Notes under the pieces: model-generated
What the model was told of the DNA's origin: nothing
Databases searched by the model: none
The model's input: the letters and a program-made list of their open reading frames with translations, nothing else
Shown here: piece by piece, positions 28,036 to 37,122 of the stretch
How the letters are laid out: every line of letters begins with the position of its first letter
Numbering within the stretch: position 1 is the stretch's first letter
Origin: Saprospiraceae bacterium
Lineage (GTDB): Bacteria; Bacteroidota; Bacteroidia; Chitinophagales; Saprospiraceae
Assembly (NCBI GenBank): GCA_041392805.1
Contig: JAWKLJ010000002.1
Span: forward strand, 1,627,001-1,691,000
DNA: 64,000 nt
Direction of reading: 5' to 3'
Made by a program: the position numbers and the translations under genes

Positions 28036-28839
28036 TTACCCCCCTAATTCGCCGATTTTATATTGTGCACGCTCAGCATATTTGGCATCGCTGACCATTT
28101 TATACGCAGCTATCGCTTCTTGTTTTTGGCCGAGTTTTTCGTGTGTTTCAGCCTTTAGCATGTGGTATGGACTAGCATCCGCATCGCCTGCCAATTCAAT
28201 TGATTTTGCTACATGTTCCAATGCTTTTTCCGTTTCGCCTGTTTCCTTCAGTGCATTAGCCAGGTAATAATAGACGTCCGGTGTTTCTTTTTCCTCTAGG
28301 TAAGCATTGGCTAAAGCAATGGTATTGGCCCATTCTTTCTGGCCCCAACTTACTGCAACCGTATTTTCCGCTTTGCTGAACAACTCTAGTGCTTTATCCT
28401 CCTTTTTGCTCGCCTGGGCTTTGTTTCCAGCTTGTATATAAAACTTTACAGCCATTGGATCATTCTGAGCATCTAAAACCTGGGCTTTTCCCACATAATT
28501 AGAATAATAACTAGGATTGAATTCAATCCCCGTTTCATAGGCTTTTAAAGCTTCCTCATAGGCTTTGGCCTTACGGTGTACATTGCCTGCTCCATAGGCA
28601 GCACTTGTACCGTTTCGCTTAGCTAATTTGATGACTTGAGCATCATTTTCATTCTCAGGATCAGCTACTTCCAAGGCTTTTTTAAAGAGTTCTAAAGAGG
28701 CCACGTAATCCTTGGCCTTTGCTTTTTCCAGGCCTTCGTTGTATAGACTTGCGGCAGAAGCTTCTTCCTGGGCTTGGAGACCCAATGAAAATCCTAAACA
28801 CAATACAAGTGTACTGAGGTAAATAAAACATTTCGACAT
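28036..28839 (-). CDS. secreted tetratricopeptide repeat protein
   Basis: A 267-residue periplasmic protein with a signal peptide (1-23, ending LQAQ) and about five TPR-like helical repeats. Examples are ASLYNEGLEKAKAKDYVASLELF, AYEEALKAYETGIEFNPSYYSNYV and GETEKALEHVAKSIEL. TPR arrays usually act as protein-binding scaffolds and no catalytic motif is seen. It is flanked by its own terminator and a 540-bp upstream gap, so it is probably monocistronic. Partner unknown. Confidence 0.85.
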   Translation of the reverse strand: MSKCFIYLSTLVLCLGFSLGLQAQEEASAASLYNEGLEKAKAKDYVASLELFKKALEVADPENENDAQVIKLAKRNGTSAAYGAGNVHRKAKAYEEALKAYETGIEFNPSYYSNYVGKAQVLDAQNDPMAVKFYIQAGNKAQASKKEDKALELFSKAENTVAVSWGQKEWANTIALANAYLEEKETPDVYYYLANALKETGETEKALEHVAKSIELAGDADASPYHMLKAETHEKLGQKQEAIAAYKMVSDAKYAERAQYKIGELGG

Positions 28840-29379
28840 CTTACAAAAATTTTAGTTTACAAAAATCTCTTCTCTTGCCTTCGCAAAGCGAAAGCGTTCG
28901 GTATTTTTCGACGGTTGTTGGTAAGGTATAGATTTTACTATTGTGGCCTTAGGGAATTTTTTGGTTCCTCACCGTATTGTTGGCAGGTCAAAATGAGCAA
29001 CTAACAGCAGTTGTCCATTCTGCATTTACCTAATTTTATAACAAAAAATAGTCAGAATACTATTTTAGCCAGGCTAAAATAAGCCCTGAAGACCAGAAAT
29101 AAAAATTATGTGTCATTTTAACATTTTTTATTGACTGCCTGTAGTACTAATTGGACTTTTGACGCTTTTGGTAATCCGCTGTTTTCCAGGCTAAAAGTCG
29201 GAAGTTGAGTAAAGCGAAATCCCATACCGGCGGCCGGGACCGGAAAATTGCGCCCCTGAGCCTTTCCGGGTTCCCATTTCCACCTTCCAATTTCCACCTT
29301 CCCATTTCCGCCTTCCCATTTCCCATTTCCCCCTTCCGATTTCCGCCTTCAAAACAGCCAATGTCAAAAGTCTAGCGTA
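28840..29379. repeat. gene-free stretch with a CT-rich short tandem repeat
   Basis: No open frame is convincing here. From about 29270 to 29350 the sequence is built of roughly 13-14-bp units of the form TTCCCATTTCCNCC. Similar words (TTTCCGAATTCCGCCTTCC) occur near 60190-60210. The left part, upstream of the TPR gene, shows no clear structure beyond AT-rich sequence and presumably contains its promoter. Confidence 0.55.
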
Positions 29380-31584
29380 TTAAGGAAGGGCAAAACAATA
29401 ATATTTTCCGCCGGGCCTCGTCCCTGGTTTTCCCCCGCCACCTGCTGCGATTAAGACGTATTGTTTGCCATTTATAGCATAAGTAGCAGGTGTGGCATAG
29501 GCCCCCGCATCCAATTGGTATTCCCACAGTACCTTCCCATCGGCAGCATCAAAAGCCCGAAAACGTTCATCCATTGTGGCGCCAATAAAAATCAGGCCAC
29601 CGGCCGTCGAAACAGGTCCTCCCATATTAAAGGTACCAGTAGGGGGAAGACCCTTGGCCTCCAATTCGGGGTAGGTCCCCAGGGTCGCCTGCCATTTGAT
29701 ACCGCCTTTATCCATGTCAATGGCACTGAGGACACCCCAGGGTGGCTGATTGACCGGAAAACCCTCCGGATCCTTGAATTCATTATGGCCAGTTGCGATA
29801 TAGGGTATTTCTTCTGAAAAACTCAATTGTAAATCTTCGCGTTTGAAAATTTGATCTTTCCCCTCCTCTCTTAGGAAGGCTGCCAGGGCATTTTGTTCAT
29901 CATTCGAAAGCATGGCAAATTTGGGCATCTGCCCTTTTCCGTTTTGCAGGGTAGTTTGGACGTGGCCAATGGGCTTTTCCTTTATGGTTATTTTCAACTG
30001 ATCAAGTGACGGAGAGCCAGGGTTGCGTGGAACGCCAAAGCCATGACAGGCTGAGCAAAGGCTGCGATAGAGCCCCTGCCCAAGTTGGAATTGGGAAATT
30101 TCACGTGCTGGTTCGGCTTTTACCATCGAAATCCACTCCGCTTCATTGCTGCAATTGACAAACAACGTTCTTGTCCTTGGGTCATAGGCAGCACCGCCCC
30201 AATCGGTTCCGCCGTTAAATTGGGGTAAGGTTACGGCAGCTTGGAGGCCTGGAGGTAGGAAGATATCTCCGGTGCGCATTTCTTTGAGTCGTGCGGTGAT
30301 GGCATCGGCTATTTCAGGACTTCTATCACTTACTTCGTCCACCGTAAATCTTTGTTTGGCATAACGAAGAGCGGCCGGAGGAAAAGGCTGAGTCGGCCAG
30401 CTTTCTTCGCCTGGAATGTCACTCTGGGGGACGGGCAATTCCTCAATAGGGAAAATGGGCTCCCCCGTTTCACGATTCAAGACAAACAAGTGCCCCATTT
30501 TGGTAGGTTGCGCAATGGCATCAATGAGCTGACCATCCTTTTTGACCTGAACCAAATTAGGCGGACAAGGAATGTCATAATCCCAAATGTCGTGATGAAC
30601 CACCTGGTAGTGCCAAACACGTTCGCCTGTTTCTGCCTGGAGGGCCAAAATACAATTGGCAAAGAGGTTGGCTCCCAATCGATTGCCACCCCAATGGTCA
30701 TAGGCCGCAGAACCCGTCCCACAAAAGACCATCCCCCGTTTTTCATCTAAGGTGAACCCACCCCAGGCATTTGCTCCACCGATTCGTTGCCAGGCATCTG
30801 CTGGCCAGGTTTCATAGCCCGCTTCACCAGGAGAAGGGATGGTACGGAAGATCCACCGCATCTCTCCCGTTTGTACATCATAAGCCCTGATGTGTCCGGG
30901 AGCTGCCGGGCTCGGCCCTTCGCCCAGGGTCGTCCCCATGATGAGTAAATCTTTGTAAATAATGCCTGGTGTAGCTGCTGTCACCCACATGGCTTCCACC
31001 GACCGGCCCAAACCTTGATAGAGGTCTACTTTCCCGGCTTGCCCGAAAGCGGTGACCAGGTTCCCATCCTTTGCATCTAGGGCATATAAAGTGGAGCCTG
31101 CAACATAAAACAATCGCTGCTCCGTCCCATTCGACCAATAGGTGACGCCTCTGTTTACCCCGCTGGCACTGTTGCCTTCATAAGGATCAAATCGCCAAAT
31201 TTCTTTGCCTGTTGCACCGTTCACCGCCAATACTTTTAAGCCGGGCGAAGTGAGGTACACCACACTGTCGATCATGATCGGGTTACATTCTATCGTGGTC
31301 GCTGGGGATAGACGCATATCTCCCGTTTCCAGGATCCAGGCCAATTGGAGTTGGCTAACATTGGAGGTGTTGATTTGTTGTAGTGGTGAATATTTGCTTC
31401 CGGTGGCATCTGCACTGTACAAGGGCCAGTTGGCATCCGCTAATTTTGGATCGTTAGACTGACAAGCAGGACATAACAAAAGGGCAAATAATATCAATTG
31501 AAAATATAAAAGGGAAAGTTTTTTCTGCCTGGATGTAAAAGCAAATCGCTTAGCCGTTGAAAATACCTGTTGCGGAGTCATCAT
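29380..31584 (-). CDS. PQQ-dependent dehydrogenase with inserted cytochrome c domain
   Basis: A 734-residue lipoprotein (lipobox LLCPAC, about residue 42; no nearer start codon is visible) with an eight-bladed quinoprotein propeller. Blade motifs of the W(T)-docking type include ATGKEIWRFDPYEG, VQTGEMRWIFRTIPSPGE and AADGKVLWEYQLDAGAYATP. A cytochrome c domain is inserted before the last blades, with heme site CSACH at 510-514 and a Met in GQMPKF. It resembles PQQ-dependent glucose/alcohol dehydrogenases that oxidise a sugar or alcohol in the periplasm and pass electrons to heme. PQQ synthesis genes are not in the window. MITE B lies 31 bp upstream of its ATG. Confidence 0.88.
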   Translation of the reverse strand: MMTPQQVFSTAKRFAFTSRQKKLSLLYFQLILFALLLCPACQSNDPKLADANWPLYSADATGSKYSPLQQINTSNVSQLQLAWILETGDMRLSPATTIECNPIMIDSVVYLTSPGLKVLAVNGATGKEIWRFDPYEGNSASGVNRGVTYWSNGTEQRLFYVAGSTLYALDAKDGNLVTAFGQAGKVDLYQGLGRSVEAMWVTAATPGIIYKDLLIMGTTLGEGPSPAAPGHIRAYDVQTGEMRWIFRTIPSPGEAGYETWPADAWQRIGGANAWGGFTLDEKRGMVFCGTGSAAYDHWGGNRLGANLFANCILALQAETGERVWHYQVVHHDIWDYDIPCPPNLVQVKKDGQLIDAIAQPTKMGHLFVLNRETGEPIFPIEELPVPQSDIPGEESWPTQPFPPAALRYAKQRFTVDEVSDRSPEIADAITARLKEMRTGDIFLPPGLQAAVTLPQFNGGTDWGGAAYDPRTRTLFVNCSNEAEWISMVKAEPAREISQFQLGQGLYRSLCSACHGFGVPRNPGSPSLDQLKITIKEKPIGHVQTTLQNGKGQMPKFAMLSNDEQNALAAFLREEGKDQIFKREDLQLSFSEEIPYIATGHNEFKDPEGFPVNQPPWGVLSAIDMDKGGIKWQATLGTYPELEAKGLPPTGTFNMGGPVSTAGGLIFIGATMDERFRAFDAADGKVLWEYQLDAGAYATPATYAINGKQYVLIAAGGGGKPGTRPGGKYYCFALP

Positions 31585-31615
31585 GGTTGGTTTAATCGTT
31601 GGTTCTCCTTCCTAA

Positions 31616-31854
31616 GAGCATGTTTGGAGGTCACCCTTTATTCACGGCCTTTATAGTGATTTATGGTGTTCATGAATCTCCCAAGGTCGATTTGGGCTAA
31701 AAAATGTCTCTTTTTCGCTGATACTTCGTTGCTTTTTTCGTCCGTACCTATGGGTATGCACTTCAAAAAGCGCCGTTGATACACTGTATCAAGCCATCCC
31801 GGTCATCAAAAAATTGACGCTTTTTATCTACAAAAGTGACCTCCAAACATGCTC
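31616..31854. mobile_element. MITE-like element B (239 bp)
   Basis: It has perfect 17-bp terminal inverted repeats identical to elements A and C. The flanks are TAA at 31613-31615 and TAA at 31855-31857. It is nearly identical to the reverse complement of element C, but carries an extra segment of about 25 bp with the palindrome TTGATAC-ACT-GTATCAA near the right end. It contains no gene and occupies much of the 446-bp gap between the divergent PQQ dehydrogenase and lipoprotein genes. Confidence 0.9.
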
Positions 31855-32030
31855 TAAGGTATTAACATTTTTTTAAAAAATGCAAGTTAACCGATTACAC
31901 TTTTGGATTAAAAGGTATTAATAGACAAGGCCTTTAGCAAGGCTTCCCAGCAAAGACAAAAGCGCGCAACTTTTAAAGGCTTAAAAACACAATTTCATAA
32001 CTATTTCATCACCTATTAAATTTATACAAT

Positions 32031-33146
32031 ATGAGAACATTAACACGTATAGTTCTCTTGGGCTATAGTGGTATTCTATTACTTCTATTTGGCTGTCAAA
32101 AGGATATAGAAAATGCTTTAAATACCGGTGTTTCCCCACCTTCCACTTTTGATACGGAAAATTTATTTCCAGCCATCAATGGATTGAAAAATGGGTATAT
32201 CGTATTCAATAGTTTAGATGGTTATTTTAACACCATGGCCCTGGCCTCTACCTATTCCTTTGAAACCAAATTGGAATGGAACAAAAGGCTAGGCTTTGAA
32301 TCCGTTGCCTTTCAGGAAAATGAGATTAGAAACCGTTATGAAGCTATTCAGACCGAAGAACAGTTAGCACAGTTTAAATCCGAATTTGATTCAGACAGCT
32401 ATTTTGCCTTTGATGATGGTTATTTTACTACTGATTTGCTAGGGAGTATTAATTGGTTTGTTGATAAAAATCAGCTTTTTTTCATCAACGAAAATCTATA
32501 TAAAAAAACGTCGGATTATTTAATCATTATTGAAAATGGGAGAGAAGACTTACTCAAGGTCGCAGAACAAACGCTGGAGACCAATGAAGCACTTGGTATT
32601 TATGTGATCCATACACCTGATTCGGAATCGGAGATCAATTTTCGTGGACCTTATTGCGATAATGAGCATGAGGTCATAGGTAAATTTGGAGAAAGCAATA
32701 AAAAGCGGATGCGCTATGAGTGGCGCATTGATTATGTAGGGGAACCACTGTTTGTGAATGGCGTTAAGGTGGTCAGAAATGTCTATGTTTTTGATGCGAG
32801 TATGAGGACCCATAAAAAGAAAGGCTTTATCTGGGTTAGGACCTGGATTGATGCTCGAATTCAATTGCTAGCCAGTGAACTTGGGAATACTCTTTTCTTT
32901 CAAAGTTGCTCGCCTTATTACACTATCAACTGGCCCACCAATATTAATATTCAAGAAACTAGAATGGGCGTTGCCGAAATGGATGTAATGCGCATTATAA
33001 GAGATTATTATAATGATGATTACTGCGTTTTGGTGCCTCAATATTTTACGCAATATGGAAATTATCGAAGCCTTTGCGAACGATTGGATGATGATCGAAC
33101 CATCGATGAGGCCGGTTTGCATGTCGTAATTGATTGCAATAGATAA
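32031..33146 (+). CDS. lipoprotein of unknown function (paralogue of next gene)
   Basis: A 371-residue lipoprotein (lipobox LLFGC, Cys22). I do not recognise a characterised domain. The N-terminal half contains GYIVFNSLDGYFNTM, a helical charged stretch, and DDGYFTTDLLGSINWFVDKNQLFFINENLYK. The downstream protein has the same order: a short strand plus DG, a charged helix, HDGYFASILNLDGEVVIEGKVYKYT. The C-terminal part (about 200-371) is beta-rich with cysteines. This N-terminal pattern (DGYFA..LN..GE..(I/V)...IYK) recurs in unnamed Bacteroidota proteins, from memory. It starts 50 bp upstream of the next gene and is probably co-transcribed with it. Function unknown. Confidence 0.75.
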   Translation: MRTLTRIVLLGYSGILLLLFGCQKDIENALNTGVSPPSTFDTENLFPAINGLKNGYIVFNSLDGYFNTMALASTYSFETKLEWNKRLGFESVAFQENEIRNRYEAIQTEEQLAQFKSEFDSDSYFAFDDGYFTTDLLGSINWFVDKNQLFFINENLYKKTSDYLIIIENGREDLLKVAEQTLETNEALGIYVIHTPDSESEINFRGPYCDNEHEVIGKFGESNKKRMRYEWRIDYVGEPLFVNGVKVVRNVYVFDASMRTHKKKGFIWVRTWIDARIQLLASELGNTLFFQSCSPYYTINWPTNINIQETRMGVAEMDVMRIIRDYYNDDYCVLVPQYFTQYGNYRSLCERLDDDRTIDEAGLHVVIDCNR

Positions 33147-33196
33147 GGCCCTGTTTAGCTTTTCAACACGATTTTTTAACTTAAAACATACTTATA

Positions 33197-34723
33197 ATGA
33201 ACCGTTATAAGCCTTTCAAACCTTTGTTTCTTTTTTCTATTTTATTAACCAGTTTATTCTTTTCGGCTTGCCAGAAAGAAAAATTTCAGGATCTCCCTCC
33301 AGCTATTACGTCCTTCGAAATAATGGGGGTAATGGTGAATGTTGAAGACGGTAGGTTACAGTTTTCCACGACTTTGGAATTGGAACAACTCATGGATCAA
33401 ACCAAAAAGAAAACCTTTGAATCATCCAGGTTCTACCAGGAATTAGGGAGAATTAAACGGAATACAGCTTTTATGCCACTGGAGCCATTCCTGGAAAAGG
33501 AGGAACTGGAACAAAATGAAGTAGACCTTATTATTGCGAAAAGGGAAGCTGAATTGGATTTTTACAGCACTTTCATCACTGACGAGCGCCCAGCGATTTC
33601 GGAAGAATCTTTTTATATCCACGATGGGTATTTTGCAAGCATCCTCAACCTAGATGGCGAGGTCGTCATTGAAGGGAAGGTGTATAAATACACACCTATT
33701 GGATTATTTATGGTTGATGTAGATCAATATGATGCCTTAACTAGACTTTTTGAAGACAGTGGGTCGCTTTCGACCCTTTTTAATAACAGGTCAGCCTACG
33801 CAGCAGCACAAGCCATAAATGAACAAATTAGCTATTTCTATCCTGGAAAAGAGCCCAAAAACCAAACGCTTTCGGAAGGAGAAATCGAAACACGTGAACT
33901 TGATCCATCTAATTTAACTTACTGCGGAGGAATGAATTCCAATACACTTTGGAATTCTGTTTTTGGTCCAAGTGCTGATTGTAGCGATTATTTTGACAAT
34001 AAGCGTAGGGTTAAGACTAAAATTTGGAACCAGAATTTTTTCGTCTATAGTTCCATAGGAATGAGTGTAAGAAGCCAGAAACAAACTTTGGGCGCCTGGT
34101 GGCCTAGGAAGATCAGTGAAATAGAGGTCGGCTATGAATATGTCTCTTTTTTATACCCCGGTGTGGATTATTCGCCTAATGTAGGGATACCCGATCCCTT
34201 CTCGATCTTTAGTCTTCCTAATGGTACATTGGTAGACCGATGGGGGAGAACGGTTCGAGAAAATCCGCTGAATGATGTGTTTGTGGATTGGCCATTTCGC
34301 AACGATGACTTGTTCTCTATCGACATTTACTTAGGCTTTTTGGACGCTAATGTGATAGACTATGATTTTAACCCAAGTGATTTTAATTCTAATTTAAAAA
34401 GCTGGTTGCGTACCTATGTCAGGGCAACATTAGGTGATCTTAGCGAAGAGCCAGTCAATATCTTTGATTTTAACAGACTTCGAACGGCATTTACGGCAGC
34501 CAATGAATCTTTTAATGATACCAATGAAAATAAAATTCAAAAAACCTTTGATTTTAATACGGGGCAAATAACCTTTGGCGGCAATATTTATAGCCTGGGT
34601 TTGGGTAGTTTTGGTATCGATTTTTCTGCTGAAGGTTATGATGAAGCAGAAATCTTGATATGGGGTGCGGGAAGAGATGGATCTGTACAAAGGGGAAATC
34701 GCGTACGCTTTACAGATAATTAG
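33197..34723 (+). CDS. lipoprotein of unknown function with DGYFASILN-type motif
   Basis: A 508-residue lipoprotein (lipobox FFSAC, Cys25). The first 200 residues parallel the upstream gene: NVEDGRLQFSTTLELEQLM, a charged helical segment, then HDGYFASILNLDGEVVIEGKVYKYTPIGLFMV. The remaining 300 residues are beta-rich and aromatic (QTLGAWWPRKISEIEVGYEYVSFLYPG) with no recognised catalytic motif. A surface or periplasmic location is expected. It is followed by a strong hairpin terminator at 34732-34783. The two neighbours probably arose by duplication followed by divergence of the C-terminal halves. Confidence 0.75.
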   Translation: MNRYKPFKPLFLFSILLTSLFFSACQKEKFQDLPPAITSFEIMGVMVNVEDGRLQFSTTLELEQLMDQTKKKTFESSRFYQELGRIKRNTAFMPLEPFLEKEELEQNEVDLIIAKREAELDFYSTFITDERPAISEESFYIHDGYFASILNLDGEVVIEGKVYKYTPIGLFMVDVDQYDALTRLFEDSGSLSTLFNNRSAYAAAQAINEQISYFYPGKEPKNQTLSEGEIETRELDPSNLTYCGGMNSNTLWNSVFGPSADCSDYFDNKRRVKTKIWNQNFFVYSSIGMSVRSQKQTLGAWWPRKISEIEVGYEYVSFLYPGVDYSPNVGIPDPFSIFSLPNGTLVDRWGRTVRENPLNDVFVDWPFRNDDLFSIDIYLGFLDANVIDYDFNPSDFNSNLKSWLRTYVRATLGDLSEEPVNIFDFNRLRTAFTAANESFNDTNENKIQKTFDFNTGQITFGGNIYSLGLGSFGIDFSAEGYDEAEILIWGAGRDGSVQRGNRVRFTDN

Positions 34724-34731
34724 CAAGCGCT

Positions 34732-34788
34732 TCAGACATCAGAAGTTTACCCAAGGAGTACCTTGAAAACTTCTGATGTCTGACTTTT
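34732..34788 (+). terminator. 17-bp hairpin terminator, member of a repeated hairpin
   Basis: A 17-bp perfect stem (TCAGACATCAGAAGTTT at 34732-34748 with 34767-34783) has an inner CAAGG/CCTTG stem and a following T run. It ends the lipoprotein gene at 34723 and can also serve the minus-strand gene on the other side. Almost the same arms occur at 61910-61958. Confidence 0.85.
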
Positions 34789-34792
34789 TACC

Positions 34793-35266
34793 TTAAAATG
34801 AGGCACCCAAAGTAAGACCTGTGACCAAAAGCCAATCATTGGAGGAAGGATAATACAAAACTTGCGCTTTTAACCCTCCAAAAAGTTTTTGACCGAGGGC
34901 ATATTGATAATTTATTTCAGGGGCGATGGCCCAATCAAGGTAGGTTTTATAAGCAAATAATGGTATGACCGCCTTATCAATTTCAATGCCTGGAAAAGTT
35001 AGTTTCACCTGATCAGTTTGAACAAGTCGGATCAACTCCATATCATCTCTATAGCTTAAAACAAGCCCTAAACCACCCTTTAGTATATTTTTTTCTCCAG
35101 TTTTTAATTGTTGTAAATATTTCAAACCAATATTGAATTGATAATAGCGATTGGGTTTGGAAGATAATCGGTAATGGGTACTAGGAAGTACTTGTTGCAG
35201 GCCAATCGCCTCCACAATCGGACAATAGGAAGAAATCTCCGGCCAACTTATGTCATCATAAATGAC
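34793..35266 (-). pseudogene. fragment resembling an outer membrane beta-barrel
   Basis: An open frame of about 157 codons ends at 34793 and is bounded upstream by TGA at 35267-35269. It has no signal peptide and no ATG near its beginning; the first usable start is GTG 35215. The protein has alternating amphipathic strands (YYQFNIGLKYLQQL, GGLGLVLSYRDD, GLKAQVLYYPSSNDWLLVTGLTLGASF) and ends like a small outer-membrane barrel. The missing export signal suggests the 3' remnant of a longer gene. A short functional gene starting at 35215 cannot be excluded. Confidence 0.4.
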
Positions 35267-35274
35267 TCAAAGAT

Positions 35275-35625
35275 TCACTGCTCTATTCGCCTGAACCAAA
35301 GTTTTTTATAGCTAAGGCTTGTATCGCGCGAATCGGAATAGGAAAACATTTCCCAACCATTTTTATCGAAAAAATTAATTATGGCCACATGTGTTTCAAA
35401 GCTAGTGCGCTCGCCGTTTTGGTCAGTAATAAATTGCTTTTTAGCATCCCCTTTTTTATCTGTTTCAATCTTGAAATAAATTTCCCTTTTGATGAAAAAG
35501 GGTTCGCCACTTAGGTATTTGCCCTGGTAGATCGAATCTAATCGAATCCCATCCACATATAGCTGGGCCTGAATAGTGGCCATACCTATAAAGAAAAACA
35601 AGCTGATGAAAAATACCTTAACCAT
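35275..35625 (-). CDS. small secreted protein of unknown function
   Basis: A 116-residue protein with a clear signal peptide (VKVFFISLFFFIGMATIQAQ, 1-21) and a mature part of about 95 residues. The mature part is rich in beta-strand-like segments (FFIKREIYFKIETDKKG, THVAIINFFDKNGWEMFSYSD). No domain recognised. It ends just before the barrel-like fragment, in a different frame, and may once have belonged to the same operon. Confidence 0.6.
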   Translation of the reverse strand: MVKVFFISLFFFIGMATIQAQLYVDGIRLDSIYQGKYLSGEPFFIKREIYFKIETDKKGDAKKQFITDQNGERTSFETHVAIINFFDKNGWEMFSYSDSRDTSLSYKKLWFRRIEQ

Positions 35626-35691
35626 GTAATTGAGTTTAACTCCTGCAAAACTATCGTTTCAGCTTCTCAATTTTTGATAAATGCTTTTGCT

Positions 35692-35913
35692 TTAATAAAT
35701 TTTTAATTCATATGGCTCAGAATAGTAAAAACTTTGCCGTAAGCGGCAATAAACCACCGGGGCCCCAAGAGAGCGAAGGTCGTCGAGATAGCGGTAAATA
35801 GACGCCTGGGAGACGCCCAATTTTTTAGAAAGTTGGATGTAATTACCCGTCGCCTTTCGGCGAATCAAGGCATCTATCCGCCTTAGTAGATTCAGGTGTT
35901 CTAGAAAACTCAT
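35692..35913 (-). CDS. small helix-turn-helix DNA-binding protein
   Basis: A 73-residue protein (from ATG 35913; ATG 35922 would add three residues). It has an HTH_11/DeoR-like winged-helix fold: a first helix EHLNLLRRIDALIRR, then NYIQLSKKLGVSQASIYRYLDDLRSLG as the helix-turn-helix. The tail FYYSEPYELKIY resembles the wing. It lacks an effector domain. It is probably a local regulator, possibly of neighbouring genes, but no target is evident. Confidence 0.7.
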   Translation of the reverse strand: MSFLEHLNLLRRIDALIRRKATGNYIQLSKKLGVSQASIYRYLDDLRSLGAPVVYCRLRQSFYYSEPYELKIY

Positions 35914-36059
35914 TAATTGCAATTTTGTTTTGACAAACGTTCAATCCAATAAATTATCCATCCAGGACCATATAGCTGGATAGCAACGGGTAGTTCGTGT
36001 TTACATTGTTGGGTGCAATAAATTAGGTTTCCCATTCGCGACAAATGAGGCTTGCTGGG

Positions 36060-36088
36060 TAAGAGCATGGCTGGGTAGGCATGCTCTT
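36060..36088. repeat. short palindrome resembling the MITE ends
   Basis: AAGAGCATG (36061-36069) pairs with CATGCTCTT (36080-36088) around a short loop. The arms match the first eight bases of the MITE A/B/C ends but not the following TTTGGAGGTC, so it may be a remnant or simply a chance hairpin. Confidence 0.4.
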
Positions 36089-36100
36089 AAGAAATGGATA

Positions 36101-36291
36101 CTAAGTAATGGTAAAATAATAACTTATTAATTTGATGGGGCCCTTTTTCCACCATACTGCGTTACTCGATCGGTCGCTTAGCTAGGATTTCGGCGTGAGC
36201 TCAGTCGAACGCTAGGCTTCCTCCTCGTGTCTTGTCTGGTGAAAAAATGACTCCCCTGAAATTAACAACTTATTATTTCACCATTACTAAG
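36101..36291. mobile_element. second MITE-like element with ~39-bp inverted ends
   Basis: The left arm (36101-36140, beginning CTAAGTAATGGT) and the reverse complement of the right arm (36253-36291, beginning CTTAGTAATGGT) agree at about 34 of 39 positions. The 110-bp centre is GC-richer (CTCGATCGGTCGCTTAGC, then GTGAGCTCAGTCGAACGC). No gene is present and no clear target duplication is seen. It is unrelated to the A/B/C family and explains much of the gene-free stretch 35923-36368. Confidence 0.65.
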
Positions 36292-36368
36292 CATTAATAC
36301 TTTTAGGGAAGAAAATGTAATCGGAGAATGGAGGTTTTTTTAAAGAATTTTTAGCAAGGACCAAGCAC

Positions 36369-37118
36369 TCATTGTTGAATGGCGTTTAGGAGTGACCGAG
36401 CTTCCGAGTGTTTGTCGGCTGAAGGATTATCGACTAAGGGCTGCAGCCATTTTTTTGCCTCTTCAAGCCGGTTTTCCTTTAGTAAGGTCAGGGCGAGATA
36501 CCACTGAGCCAGGTTGTGATAGATATCCTGCTCAGGCGTATTGATGATTTGGAGGAATGCGGATTCGGCTAATGGAATATTTTGTGTTTCCAGGTAGCAA
36601 ATGCCAACAGCGAGCGCCACGTTGGCATTTTCGGGGTTTGTTTTTTGAATTTGCTCAAATAAGGGCTGTGCTTTTTCAAAGGCGCCCGCTTTATAGTGTG
36701 TCCCTGCTTCGAGGATTATTCTATCTGTTTCATTATTTCTTGAGGCAAAGGGGATAGGGTAGGGCGCATAATAGGCCTCAAACAAGTCTGTTTTACCTGG
36801 AGGAGCATCTACCACCCACCACCAGGTCATCAGGGCCACGATTAATAGAGAGGCCGCAACAGCTATCCATCGCGGCAGGCTAAATGAAGCACCGCTTTTT
36901 GGAGGAAAAGCGTCTTTATGGATAGCTTCCAACTTATGTTTTAAAGCCCTTTCCCCATAAGCTTCAATTCCCTTTTGCAAATTGGATTGTTGGTCCACCT
37001 CGGCTTTAAATCCTGGATCAGCGGCTATTCTTTTTTGGAATGCATCGAGCTCCTGGCCTTTCATTTGATGGCCAAGGTAGTCTTCAATCTGTTTTATTTT
37101 ATTGGGTTGATCACTCAT
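36369..37118 (-). CDS. probable anti-sigma factor with periplasmic TPR domain
   Basis: A 249-residue single-pass membrane protein. The N-terminal 80 residues (IEDYLGHQMKGQELDAFQKRIAADPGF) resemble the cytoplasmic part of Bacteroidota anti-sigma factors. One helix (about 84-103, WIAVAASLLIVALMTWWW) crosses the membrane. The C-terminal part (130-249) has three TPR-like repeats (AGTHYKAGAFEKAQPLFEQIQKTNPENANV and similar). Its ATG lies 4 bp after the sigma factor stop, so the two are translated from one message. The inferred job is to hold the sigma factor until the TPR domain senses a signal, perhaps through the TPR-CHAT protein encoded divergently. Confidence 0.8.
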   Translation of the reverse strand: MSDQPNKIKQIEDYLGHQMKGQELDAFQKRIAADPGFKAEVDQQSNLQKGIEAYGERALKHKLEAIHKDAFPPKSGASFSLPRWIAVAASLLIVALMTWWWVVDAPPGKTDLFEAYYAPYPIPFASRNNETDRIILEAGTHYKAGAFEKAQPLFEQIQKTNPENANVALAVGICYLETQNIPLAESAFLQIINTPEQDIYHNLAQWYLALTLLKENRLEEAKKWLQPLVDNPSADKHSEARSLLNAIQQ

Positions 37119-37122
37119 TCGA

